Notes: generated from the letters alone by a model not told the origin. Positions 1 to 6,196 are shown, counted from the stretch's first letter. The stretch is 10,207 nt of DNA from Promethearchaeota archaeon (GCA_030620005.1 JAUXAJ010000193.1:1-10207); one strand, 5' to 3'. Translations and numbers: made by a program.

Positions 1-598
1 ATAGAAATCGTCTCTTTACGTCGAAAATACAAGCATGACCTAAACTGTGACCGGGAGTCCAAATTACTTTCAATTTGTTCGATTCGAAGGATATTTCGTC
101 ACCATCGTGTAAGATTCGATCGGGCTTAACATATTTCCTGAACTTTGGCCACATTGTAAACCACTGCACCAAAATCTTTCCTTGTTCTTCGCTTATCCCG
201 TATTTTATCATTAACCTCGTCATTTCCTTAGCGTCTTCCTCGATTTGAGCAGAATTAACCTTGTTAGATTCCCATTTAAGCGTTTCGTGAGTGATGTCGT
301 GCATTATTATTTGGATGTTAGGATTCCTACGTTTGAACATTTTAGCCAAGCCGTGATGATCGAGGTGGTCGTGAGAAATGAAGCAATAATCAATATCCTT
401 GATTGAGATATTCATATCTTGAAGTGCAGAAAAGAAGATCTTGCTCCAATTTCCTCCGCTAAAGCCAGCATCGAAGAGAATGTAAGAATCATCGATCTTA
501 AATAAATACACGCAGACGAATTTTGTTGGAAATGGAATGCTAATTTTTATTCGACAAATCCCTTCTATTTCTTTAATTTCAGATTGAAACTTTTGCAA
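1..598 (-). CDS. Metallo-beta-lactamase (MBL) fold hydrolase, partial (C-terminus beyond left edge)
   Basis: A continuous frame of 199 codons reads leftwards from a TTG at 598 and leaves the window without a stop. The binuclear metal motif HxHxDH is present as HDHLDH (residues 76-81), followed by Gly 83, and a second metal His lies in TPGHSLGH (H184). A typical MBL beginning (IEGICRIKISIPFP, then ILFDAG at 40-45) precedes them. The rest of the fold, including the late Asp and His ligands, lies outside the window. The start is inferred: no in-frame ATG lies before the conserved beginning, a TAG lies three codons upstream of the TTG, and a GGGA element sits 6-7 nt before it. The family covers hydrolases of many substrates (lactones, thioesters, phosphodiesters, nucleic acids), so no substrate is assigned. 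The nearest intact neighbour, PAP2, is on the same strand but separated by a T-run and 240 nt, so co-transcription is unlikely. Confidence 0.85.
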   Translation of the reverse strand, partial: MQKFQSEIKEIEGICRIKISIPFPTKFVCVYLFKIDDSYILFDAGFSGGNWSKIFFSALQDMNISIKDIDYCFISHDHLDHHGLAKMFKRRNPNIQIIMHDITHETLKWESNKVNSAQIEEDAKEMTRLMIKYGISEEQGKILVQWFTMWPKFRKYVKPDRILHDGDEISFESNKLKVIWTPGHSLGHACIFDVKRRFL

Positions 599-656
599 TG
601 CGTGTCCCTAATAAATTCTTCAAAATCTTAACTAAATAAAATGATGAATATAATTT

Positions 657-761
657 TTACCTTGACATTTCAAGTTTTAAAAATTCTAGAATGCCAGAAG
701 TTCCAAATTTTCCGAGAACAAATTCGAGAGAAATTGATTGGTTAATTATGATTTCATTCAT
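657..761 (-). CDS. Possible 34-residue small ORF of unknown function
   Basis: In the spacer upstream of the MBL gene an ATG-started frame of 34 codons ends in TAA. The peptide begins MNEIIINQSISLEF and continues with a mixed hydrophobic and charged pattern (FGTSGILEFLKLE), which looks more protein-like than random AT-rich translation. I see no clear ribosome binding site before the ATG, and the frame differs from that of the MBL gene, so it is not an N-terminal extension. It could be a small gene, the remnant of a longer one, or chance. I do not recognise a family. Confidence 0.25.
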   Translation of the reverse strand: MNEIIINQSISLEFVLGKFGTSGILEFLKLEMSR

Positions 762-812
762 TTTTAGACTTTTTCTTTTAATGGTTTTATTAAAGAAAAA
801 TATGAAAAAAGT

Positions 813-822
813 AAAAAAAAAA
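813..822 (-). terminator. T10 run, probable intrinsic terminator of the PAP2 gene
   Basis: Ten consecutive A on the plus strand (T10 on the coding strand) lie about 20 nt past the TAA of the PAP2 gene, with a further T6 at 805-810. Archaeal RNA polymerase terminates at such T-runs without needing a hairpin, and I see no stem here. Confidence 0.5.
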
Positions 823-839
823 GGGGATTAGAATTGGAT

Positions 840-1790
840 TTACTTCTGAATAATTTTATCTATTTTTGTAAAAATAAGTGGACTTACAAATGATATAACG
901 AACCCCAATACAGCGTACAGGATAAATTCAACAATAAAGTTTGGCACGATATCTAGCAAAAACGAGTTGAGGAAATAAACTACTAAAAGGATAACAATCC
1001 CTAAAACTAAATTAATAATTTTCGCTTTGTTATTTACTTCTGATGGTTCGTATTTCACTCGTTCTTCTTCTAGAACAAATCCTATAGATGCGCCTAACAT
1101 GAATCCACCTACTAGTGCGAAGTTTTCAGTTAGAAAAACTATCGTTCCGATTAAAAATAACAAGAGTGGAACGATTATTGCTATGGACATTCTCTTAGTT
1201 AAATTTAGCGCGTTGTATTTTTCAGTAAGAGTCGGTTCTAAGTGAATAAAAGCCAGTAAAAAACCAATACCCATGATCAAGCCTCCCGCAATATCTTGAA
1301 GGTCGTGTATGCCTATGATTACTCTTGAAAGCGCAACTAAAAAGATTATTATTGATGTTATTATTGGAACGACGTAATTTTTTACTTCATCTTTAAGTCC
1401 ATACCCTATGTAGCCCCAATAAGCAGCAGCACTTAAAGAATGTCCGGATGGAAATCCGTACGAAGGTTCGTCGGTGGTAGGTGGTCTAGGATCTTTAAAC
1501 GACGCTTTAAAGGACTCGGTGATATATCCTGACAACAGAACGCAAAAAGCCAATCTCTTGCCGATTTTTTTGTCATACGCGTAATAGATAATTGGTAATA
1601 CAAGCATGTAAACTAATGTATCACCTAAATAAGTTATTCCTGAAAAAACACCATAAATAAGTGGATCACTCACGTAAAAAGCTTCGTTGTAATTTAAGAC
1701 AAGGGCAAAACATGTAAAAGCAATAGCAACTGTGATGAATTCAATGATTAATAAAGCATTGTAGGATAAAATTCTGTTATTTTCAGACAT
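840..1790 (-). CDS. PAP2-family membrane phosphatase (phosphatidic acid phosphatase / undecaprenyl-PP phosphatase type)
   Basis: This 316-residue membrane protein carries all three motifs of the PAP2 acid phosphatase superfamily in order: KASFKDPRP (K95, R102, P103; the KX6RP motif), FPSGH (PSGH at 114-117) and SRVIIGIHDLQD (S155, R156, G160, nucleophile H162, D166). Hydrophobic segments at about 12-33, 43-70 and 80-92 precede the active site. Others follow at 138-158 and 168-183, and four more make up the C-terminal third (204-220, 224-240, 258-279, 285-308). The catalytic loops should face outside or lie at the membrane surface. The family dephosphorylates lipid phosphates or pyrophosphates; in archaea likely substrates are isoprenyl diphosphates or archaeal phosphatidic acid analogues, but the sequence does not decide. 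At 316 residues it is longer than minimal PAP2 enzymes (about 200) because of the extra C-terminal helices. The ATG start fits a TATA-like box about 40 nt upstream. It appears to be transcribed alone. Confidence 0.9.
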   Translation of the reverse strand: MSENNRILSYNALLIIEFITVAIAFTCFALVLNYNEAFYVSDPLIYGVFSGITYLGDTLVYMLVLPIIYYAYDKKIGKRLAFCVLLSGYITESFKASFKDPRPPTTDEPSYGFPSGHSLSAAAYWGYIGYGLKDEVKNYVVPIITSIIIFLVALSRVIIGIHDLQDIAGGLIMGIGFLLAFIHLEPTLTEKYNALNLTKRMSIAIIVPLLLFLIGTIVFLTENFALVGGFMLGASIGFVLEEERVKYEPSEVNNKAKIINLVLGIVILLVVYFLNSFLLDIVPNFIVEFILYAVLGFVISFVSPLIFTKIDKIIQK

Positions 1791-1827
1791 TTTTATTCAT
1801 ATCTCATGCGATTTGTTTTTATTTTTT

Positions 1828-1835
1828 TTTATAAA
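1828..1835 (-). promoter_or_regulatory. TATA-like box of the PAP2 gene
   Basis: TTTATAAA on the minus strand lies 38-45 nt before the ATG at 1790. With the usual archaeal spacing of about 25 nt, transcription would start near 1805, giving a leader of about 15 nt. Confidence 0.45.
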
Positions 1836-2048
1836 GTAATAAAGTATTATTAGACTTTTTACTTAATAAAACTTTATATGTATGTGTAAAAAAAATGGTA
1901 AAAATTCGTTAAAATCTCCGTAAAATACGAGATTGTTAAAACTACCATGAACGGATAAATCGCTAAAAAATCCAAAGAACTTATCAAACACAACGTTAAG
2001 ATAAAGAGAGGGAAATCTAAACGTTAAAATCTTTTCAATTAAATCTTC

Positions 2049-2297
2049 TCATTGTTTTCTTTCATTGATAAAAACTAGCGCGTCACGTGTCGTGATATTG
2101 ATTACCACATCCCACAAAAAATGTTCTAAAATATCAACATCTATAGCCGTATCTTCTTCTCTCATATAGGGCTTAACCGGTTTTGACTCGTCAATTGGGG
2201 CGTTGCAAGCCCAGCACGCGTTTTCTAAATCAGCAATGGCTTGAGAACAGTTAAAACAATATAAGGCGTCGCACACGGGACACATGTACAAGACCAT
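2049..2297 (-). CDS. Small standalone zinc-finger protein (three CxxC pairs)
   Basis: This 82-residue protein has six cysteines as three CxxC pairs in its first 31 residues: C6-PV-C9, C14-FN-C17 and C28-WA-C31, giving the pattern CX2C-X4-CX2C-X10-CX2C. That resembles part of a treble-clef, zinc-ribbon or RING-like fold and should bind one or two Zn ions. The rest (from about 35, PIDESKPVKPYMREEDTA, then an acidic and hydrophobic helix at 51-66) has no motif I recognise. Similar Cys modules commonly sit at the ends of longer archaeal proteins, so this may be a freestanding adaptor. An upstream in-frame TAA fixes the N-terminal limit. AGTAGGA directly abuts the first ATG, so translation may instead begin at the second ATG (M5, 2285), only one residue before C6. 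The stop is TGA, and the frame stays open for 61 codons beyond it (see findings). DNA, RNA or protein binding is possible but unproven. Confidence 0.7.
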   Translation of the reverse strand: MVLYMCPVCDALYCFNCSQAIADLENACWACNAPIDESKPVKPYMREEDTAIDVDILEHFLWDVVINITTRDALVFINERKQ

Positions 2298-2341
2298 TCC
2301 TACTTTTTTTTAATAGAGTCTAAAAAAAGAAGAAAAGGAAC

Positions 2342-2349
2342 AAAAAAAA
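2342..2349 (-). terminator. T8 run after the 56-residue gene
   Basis: Eight A on the plus strand (T8 on the coding strand) lie about 25 nt past the TAA at 2374, with a further T7 at 2322-2328, before the zinc-finger gene starts. This suggests that the two genes are separate transcripts. Confidence 0.4.
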
Positions 2350-2373
2350 CATGCATTTTAGAACAAATAGAGG

Positions 2374-2544
2374 TTAGGTAGAATAATCCCTACGAATTTG
2401 AAGCTCTCGCTTAATCGTATTTATTCTTTCTTGAATATGATCCACTGCTCTAAGCTCAGACTCATGAGCGTATTTCGCTAAATGCTCTTCTAAAAAGCTT
2501 ACAATCAATTCTAAATCATCAGTTCTTTTTTGGACGTCACTCAT
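2374..2544 (-). CDS. Small helical (coiled-coil-like) protein, 56 residues, unknown
   Basis: From the ATG at 2544 the product is MSDVQKRTDDLELIVSFLEE and onwards, 56 residues rich in Leu, Glu, Arg and Lys with heptad-like spacing (LELIVSFLEEHLAKY, then AVDHIQERINTIKREL), so a short helical hairpin or coiled coil is likely. The open frame continues upstream to a TTG at 2643, which overlaps the stop of the previous gene, and there is another ATG at 2571. I chose 2544 because a TATA-like box at 2586-2594 would start transcription near 2562, and because the upstream extension (a hydrophobic run, then a Lys-rich run) looks like translated promoter. No family is recognised. A partner role, for example dimerisation or protein binding, would fit but is only a guess. 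Confidence 0.5.
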   Translation of the reverse strand: MSDVQKRTDDLELIVSFLEEHLAKYAHESELRAVDHIQERINTIKRELQIRRDYST

Positions 2545-2585
2545 TTTTTTACACTTTAGATTTTTTTGCATTTTTTTTACAGATG

Positions 2586-2594
2586 ATAAATAAA
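2586..2594 (-). promoter_or_regulatory. TATA-like box of the 56-residue gene
   Basis: TTTATTTAT on the minus strand lies about 42-50 nt before the ATG at 2544, placing a likely transcription start near 2562. It argues for the internal ATG as the real start. Confidence 0.35.
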
Positions 2595-2639
2595 TTAGTG
2601 TTAAAATTAGTAATCGAGCGCCTAATGATGAACAATAAA

Positions 2640-2939
2640 TCAATTTACTTGCAGTTTTACCTCGTTATTAATTAACCTATTTAATCCATGTTCGCCTTCG
2701 TCGAAAGTGAAGAACATGTGAGCCTTATAGACCGTGATCCTTACAACATCACATCTATGGACGACGCTTCTTATTTTTTTCCACTCGCCACGCCTAAATA
2801 TTTTATTTTCGACTGTAATCCGCCCGCTACTTGGCGAAAATAGTTTATTCAAGTCAATTTTTCCCGTGACAACGTCGGTTTCGCTTTTGCTCCCGCTTTT
2901 AAAGACGATTTCACAAAGAATCTTTTCAGTCGATGTCAT
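2640..2939 (-). CDS. Hypothetical protein, 99 residues, probably beta-rich
   Basis: An ATG-started frame with balanced, protein-like composition. It begins MTSTEKILCEIVFKSGSKSE and has alternating polar and hydrophobic stretches (ILCEIVFKSG, GRITVENKIFRRG, VVRITVYKAHMFFTF) that suggest five or six beta strands. A short helical end follows (GEHGLNRLINNEVKLQV). There is no signal peptide, membrane segment or cysteine pair, and I do not recognise a family. The stop is TGA, with a TAG six codons further on, so TGA evidently acts as a real stop here. The TGA overlaps a TTG that could begin the downstream frame, but the downstream gene more probably starts at 2544 from its own promoter. A TATA-like box close upstream suggests a very short leader or a leaderless message. 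Confidence 0.6.
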   Translation of the reverse strand: MTSTEKILCEIVFKSGSKSETDVVTGKIDLNKLFSPSSGRITVENKIFRRGEWKKIRSVVHRCDVVRITVYKAHMFFTFDEGEHGLNRLINNEVKLQVN

Positions 2940-2960
2940 GAAACTGATTTAAAAACTAAG

Positions 2961-2968
2961 TATTTAAA
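2961..2968 (-). promoter_or_regulatory. TATA-like box of the 99-residue gene
   Basis: TTTAAATA on the minus strand lies about 22-29 nt before the ATG at 2939, so a standard start site would make the message almost leaderless. A second AT-rich candidate (TTTATACT, about 2974-2981) would give a leader of about 12 nt. Confidence 0.3.
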
Positions 2969-3065
2969 GAAAAAGTATAAAATGAATATCAAGAGAATCG
3001 AGCAAGCATGAATTCCTTAAAGATTTAAAAAGAGATTGTTGACCATGGCATTCTAAATAACTAAT

Positions 3066-3076
3066 AAAAAAAAAAA
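3066..3076 (-). terminator. T11 run, terminator of the 118-residue gene
   Basis: Eleven consecutive A on the plus strand (T11 on the coding strand) begin 6 nt after the TAA of the gene ending at 3082. No hairpin is visible, so this is an archaeal-type T-run terminator. Confidence 0.5.
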
Positions 3077-3081
3077 TAGTA

Positions 3082-3438
3082 TTATAAAATTTGCTTGATT
3101 TTTTTAGCTAATTCCTGAGCATCTAGCTCTGAGGATTCAAGAATTTTAAACATTTCGTCAGGCGCAACGATTAATGCTCCGTCTATTAACTTTTCAAGAC
3201 CAACTATCGTGTTTAGCCTGTCATTTTTCTGTAAGTGGAAGATTATCCTACCCAACTCGTTTTTTAACAAGCCCTTTTCGGAATTTAGCAAAACATTCAA
3301 TAAAGCAGGACAAACTTCATCAACAGTATCCTTGCTCATGGTGCTAACTGACGAATAAATTTGAGCTCTTTGCTCGTCCGTAATTTTTCTTATTTCCTTA
3401 AGAGTTTCAGTTTTGAGTTCACTTTTTTGTATTTCCAT
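3082..3438 (-). CDS. Hypothetical helical protein, 118 residues
   Basis: The product begins MEIQKSELKTETLKEIRKIT and is predicted by eye to be almost entirely helical. An N-terminal charged helix covers about 3-35. A hydrophobic helical core follows (CPALLNVLLN, LLKNELGRIIFHLQKN, VGLEKLIDGALIVAP), and then a C-terminal Leu/Lys helix (AQELAKKIKQIL). There is no membrane segment or metal motif, and I do not recognise a family. The frame can be extended four codons to a GTG at 3450, but I take the ATG at 3438: the sequence GTGAG lies 7 nt before it at Shine-Dalgarno distance. A clear TATA box lies about 75 nt upstream, and the leader consists of an A-rich tandem repeat, so this gene has the best-defined and most unusual promoter of the minus-strand set. 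It is a single-gene unit, with a T11 run directly after its stop. Confidence 0.7.
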   Translation of the reverse strand: MEIQKSELKTETLKEIRKITDEQRAQIYSSVSTMSKDTVDEVCPALLNVLLNSEKGLLKNELGRIIFHLQKNDRLNTIVGLEKLIDGALIVAPDEMFKILESSELDAQELAKKIKQIL

Positions 3439-3489
3439 TTTTTTTCTCACTTCTTTTATTTTTTTCTTACTTTTAATTTTTTTCTTACT
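3439..3489 (-). repeat. A-rich tandem repeat (AGTAAGA7 units) in the leader of the 118-residue gene
   Basis: On the minus strand the leader consists of three imperfect units of about 18-20 nt, each starting AGTAAG or AGTGAG followed by A7. The last unit supplies the putative Shine-Dalgarno GTGAG before the ATG. On the plus strand CTTACTTTT (3466-3474) is also the inverse complement of AAAAGTAAG (3493-3501), a 9-bp inverted repeat with an 18-nt loop at the expected transcription start. Regulator binding or a repeated ribosome site is possible; slippage origin is equally possible. Confidence 0.5.
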
Positions 3490-3510
3490 ATCAAAAGTAA
3501 GAATTGTTTA

Positions 3511-3519
3511 ATATATAAA
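3511..3519 (-). promoter_or_regulatory. TATA box of the 118-residue gene
   Basis: TTTATATAT on the minus strand is a near-consensus archaeal TATA box. Transcription would start near 3490, exactly where the leader repeat begins. Confidence 0.5.
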
Positions 3520-3922
3520 TGTAATGGGATAAAATGATTATCTATTATTGCTGTTTCGGTTAAATTCTGAAAATGTCGATGTTTTTCAACGATATAATGA
3601 CGGAAAACGGAATTCAATAATCTTTACGGTTTTTCTTATCGACTTCAATAGTTTTGAAAATCTTTTTTGATTTTTCCTGATTTTTTTCCGATTCTTTTTG
3701 ACTCTTTTCGCACCAACTTAAATAGACTTGGAAGAATATGCGTCATGAATGAAAGAAAAAAAGTCTCGAAAAAATGATCAAAAAGGACAACATTCTTGGT
3801 TTTTATTTTTTAAATAACGAAATATTCCTTTATTAATTTCTTAGAAAGATCAAAAAGTCTCTTTTTGCTGTTTTCTACGGCTTTTTTTATGAGAATTTAA
3901 ATTTTTCATATTTTTTTTCTAG
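3520..3922. other. AT-rich spacer without a supported gene
   Basis: I see no intact gene in this 400-nt stretch. The plus strand from 3655 to 3712 is T-rich with loosely repeated TTTTTTGA and TTCCGA-like words. Its complement gives a Lys/Glu-rich open frame of 43 codons (3614-3744) with no start codon, best seen as a remnant or as low-complexity chance. T-runs at 3883-3889 and 3911-3919 could act as weak plus-strand terminators. Confidence 0.4.
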
Positions 3923-4019
3923 GAATTAAACGTTAAAACTTATTATCAGTGGATATTGAGTTCTGATAATCCTATACTCAACAATGAATTCAAATTTAAA
4001 TTAGAAGGATGGTTAACCA

Positions 4020-4496
4020 ATGGAAATCTCACTAGAAATGGTTTACACAAATTGTGAATTAAATTTCGTGATAGTTCTATTTAACAACGTGCCAAAAATA
4101 AAAGAATACGAAATTAAAATTCTCGCTCCTGGTTTCGATCCGAAAGGAATCGTTCTTGATATTAAGGTAGAAGGTAGGGGGTCTTTTTAGATACCAGAAC
4201 AAAAAGATCCCTTAACTGCGAGCGACGGAAGTGCTGACATTGTGGGAATCTTGTCGAATATGATAAAGAATGGAGATACTATATGACTTGAAATGGAACC
4301 GAGAATAATAGGAGAGCAAACGATTCAAATCTTTCTAGGTACATCTGGTGGTGAAATAATCGAAGGAAAAACAAGTTCCGTCAAAGTATCTAAGAACATT
4401 AAGGATTATATTAAAAAATTAACCTCTCTCGGCTCGCTTCTCGGCGGTCTTGCCGTCCCACTGTCAAAAATTCTTCCCGGCATGTTAGGAATTTAA
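4020..4496 (+). pseudogene. Decayed paralog of the C-terminal domain of the 497-residue membrane protein
   Basis: One plus-strand frame aligns along its whole length with residues 347 to about 494 of the downstream protein at roughly 60% identity by eye. Shared blocks include LAPGFDP/VAPGFEP, KVEGRGSF/NVEGRGSF, NGDTI, GEQTIQIFL, EGKT and TSLGSLLGGLAVPLS/TSLGSILGGLAAPLS. The frame is broken by TAG at 4188-4190 (after GRGSF) and TGA at 4284-4286, the latter exactly where the intact copy has Trp431. No transmembrane part is visible upstream, so the copy is also 5' truncated. A second frame (3923-4055) may hold a further piece. After the TGA, an ATG at 4293 begins a 67-codon open stretch that could still yield a fragment. 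Nucleotide similarity to the intact gene is also high, so this is a tandem duplication that decayed, or the residue of recombination. Recoding of the stops is a less likely alternative. Confidence 0.8.
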
Positions 4497-4514
4497 AGTT
4501 CTAAAATAAAATTC

Positions 4515-4523
4515 TTTTTTTTT
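4515..4523 (+). terminator. T9 run after the pseudogene
   Basis: Nine T follow the pseudogene's TAA by 18 nt, matching the T-run terminators of intact genes. The unit was therefore probably once a transcribed gene. Confidence 0.45.
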
Positions 4524-4616
4524 AATATACCGGGTTAAAATTTAGCATTTTATTGAGATTTCTCCAAAAAAAATGCCCACGTTATCAATGTCATTTCTAA
4601 GATTTTTGCATTAAAA

Positions 4617-4627
4617 TTATATATATT
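4617..4627 (+). promoter_or_regulatory. TATA box of the 497-residue gene
   Basis: TTATATATATT lies 48-58 nt before the ATG at 4675, placing transcription start near 4648 and giving a leader of about 27 nt. A second AT-rich word, TTTATAAA (about 4662-4669), is too close to the ATG to serve. Confidence 0.45.
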
Positions 4628-4674
4628 AAGCGTTTTTATTCATACATTAATTCTACTTAAATTTATAAAAAAAG

Positions 4675-6168
4675 ATGACAAATAAAATGAAAAATGAAAT
4701 GATAAATGAAATTCAAAAGGATTTATCAAAAGTAATAAAGAAAGAAAAATTACAAGCAAGACTGACAAAATACATTTCTGGTATTGGAAAATGGCTTCTT
4801 TTTATCTTACCAATTGCACTTGTAGGGATCACCATACTCTCGATACTCACGACTTTAGATGTTTCTTTGACGATTACTTTTTACCTTGTATTAGCGATAT
4901 ACTTTTTTAACTCTCTCATGTTACTTCTAGGAGCTAGTAAAACTGAATCGTCACTTCAAGCAAGACTGGATTTTGAACGAAAACGAAGAAGACCTATAGA
5001 TAGTTTGGATGGATTCGAATTGCTCTCTCGAAATGTTAAGCGCGTTACAACTCTTCTTAAAATAATATCCCTAATTTGTATCGTTGCCATGATATTGTTC
5101 ATTGTCATGTTAATCATGGGTGATCTTAATCTTGGTTTCGCCGCAATAGGTTTTGCTCTGATTGGTTTAGGTTTGGCACTGTTAATTCGAAGCTTAAACC
5201 TGGATATTCATCAAGTCAATGGTTTACAAGATTTTTTTGTCCCTTCTACTCATCAAATGTTCTTAGATAATTTTTTTGGCGATATTTTTTCAAACCATTT
5301 AGATCCGATTACTTTCCTTAAGTGGGACGAATATTTGAACATAATGGGCAAGATATTAATATCTTCTTTCGTGCAACGAGTAAAAGAATCCGAGGAATCT
5401 GAAGACCCTCGAACTTTTGCCATTGAAAAAATCCTGTTCTTGTATTATTTAAAGTTCCAAGGCGTTTTAAACGAGGAATTATTTGTTCAAGAATTAAAAG
5501 AAGTAATTAACGTGGAATCCAACTCGTTTGACCTGGAAAAGGGCATATTAATTGAAGGTTCGTGGTATTTCTCGGAGAAAGATATCTATAAGCTATTCGA
5601 TTACATTAAAAAGCACAATCCTGGCTTTTTCACTATCATTGACAGACTACAATTAGAATTGGCAGACAATATTGAAAGAATTTCAAGGGATCCCATTTAC
5701 TTGGATTCTTCTTCTCAAGAAGTTGTTTACTTAAACAGTGAATTAAATATCATGGCTTTTCTATATAATAACGCGCCTGAAGCAAAAAGATACAGATTAA
5801 AAATAGTAGCTCCTGGATTTGAACCTGATAATATCGTTTTAAACATAAATGTTGAGGGGAGAGGTTCTTTTATCATACCTAATAAACCTTTACCTCTAAC
5901 ATCAAAGAGTGGCGATGATATTACTGGAGTATTGTCAACCATGTTAGAAAATGGAGATACCATTTGGGTTACATTAGAGCCAAGATCTTTAGGGGAACAA
6001 ACGATCCAGATCTTTTTAGAGACATCAGAAGGCGTAATCATTGAAGGGAAAACGCGCACTGTTAAAGTCGTTAAAAATCTCAAGTCTCAGCTTAAAAAAA
6101 TTACTTCACTTGGTTCCATACTTGGTGGTCTGGCAGCTCCACTTTCTCGAATGCTTTTATCCAGTTAA
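4675..6168 (+). CDS. Membrane protein with four TM helices, a helical domain and a C-terminal beta-rich domain; function unknown
   Basis: This protein has 497 residues. The N-terminus (1-34) is charged and helical, followed by two TM segments (about 38-60 and 64-86). A basic loop (EARLDFERKRRRP-like, about 94-107) comes next, then two more TM segments (about 124-149 and 151-172). A soluble helical region spans about 185-345, and a beta-sandwich-like domain about 350-466 (VVYLNSELNIMAFLYNN, KIVAPGFEP, NVEGRGSFIIP, GEQTIQIFLET). The tail is helical and Gly/Leu-rich (LGSILGGLAAPLSRMLL). With Arg/Lys-rich loops inside, both ends should lie in the cytoplasm. No catalytic motif is visible and I do not recognise a family; an adhesion, scaffold or sensor role would be a guess. 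Several ATGs occur in the first ten codons and no Shine-Dalgarno is seen, so the exact start is uncertain. The gene is monocistronic, with its own TATA box and T-runs after the stop. Its C-terminal domain is duplicated in the pseudogene just upstream. Confidence 0.85.
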   Translation: MTNKMKNEMINEIQKDLSKVIKKEKLQARLTKYISGIGKWLLFILPIALVGITILSILTTLDVSLTITFYLVLAIYFFNSLMLLLGASKTESSLQARLDFERKRRRPIDSLDGFELLSRNVKRVTTLLKIISLICIVAMILFIVMLIMGDLNLGFAAIGFALIGLGLALLIRSLNLDIHQVNGLQDFFVPSTHQMFLDNFFGDIFSNHLDPITFLKWDEYLNIMGKILISSFVQRVKESEESEDPRTFAIEKILFLYYLKFQGVLNEELFVQELKEVINVESNSFDLEKGILIEGSWYFSEKDIYKLFDYIKKHNPGFFTIIDRLQLELADNIERISRDPIYLDSSSQEVVYLNSELNIMAFLYNNAPEAKRYRLKIVAPGFEPDNIVLNINVEGRGSFIIPNKPLPLTSKSGDDITGVLSTMLENGDTIWVTLEPRSLGEQTIQIFLETSEGVIIEGKTRTVKVVKNLKSQLKKITSLGSILGGLAAPLSRMLLSS

Positions 6169-6196
6169 ACGGAAAAATTTCAAAATTCAATTTTAC

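Noticed and set aside
641..647. ATGATGA resembling box C of a C/D guide RNA
   Set aside because: No box D (CTGA) at suitable distance and no C'/D' pair nearby.
1027..1245. Plus-strand 72-codon frame
   Set aside because: Antisense to the PAP2 gene.
2734..2952. Plus-strand 72-codon frame opposite the 99-residue gene
   Set aside because: Its composition (Leu/Ile/Phe/Ser-rich) is that of a shadow; the minus-strand frame has a promoter-like element and balanced composition.
3655..3712. Apparent CRISPR-like repetition of TTTTTTGA/TTCCGA words
   Set aside because: Units are short, irregular and low-complexity, without spacers of constant length.
3614..3744. Minus-strand Lys/Glu-rich 43-codon frame (WCEKSQKESEKNQEKSKK)
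   Set aside because: No start codon, closed by TGA upstream, and the Lys/Glu bias follows from the A-rich strand; kept only as a note in the spacer entry.
4020..4496. Pyrrolysine at TAG 4188 or genome-wide TGA=Trp code
   Set aside because: No methylamine genes are visible, Trp is encoded by TGG in all intact genes checked, and at least one TGA (2640-2642) is a clear stop; decay is simpler.
5727..6083. Minus-strand 118-codon frame
   Set aside because: Antisense shadow of the beta domain of the 497-residue protein, which has a decayed paralog in the sense frame.
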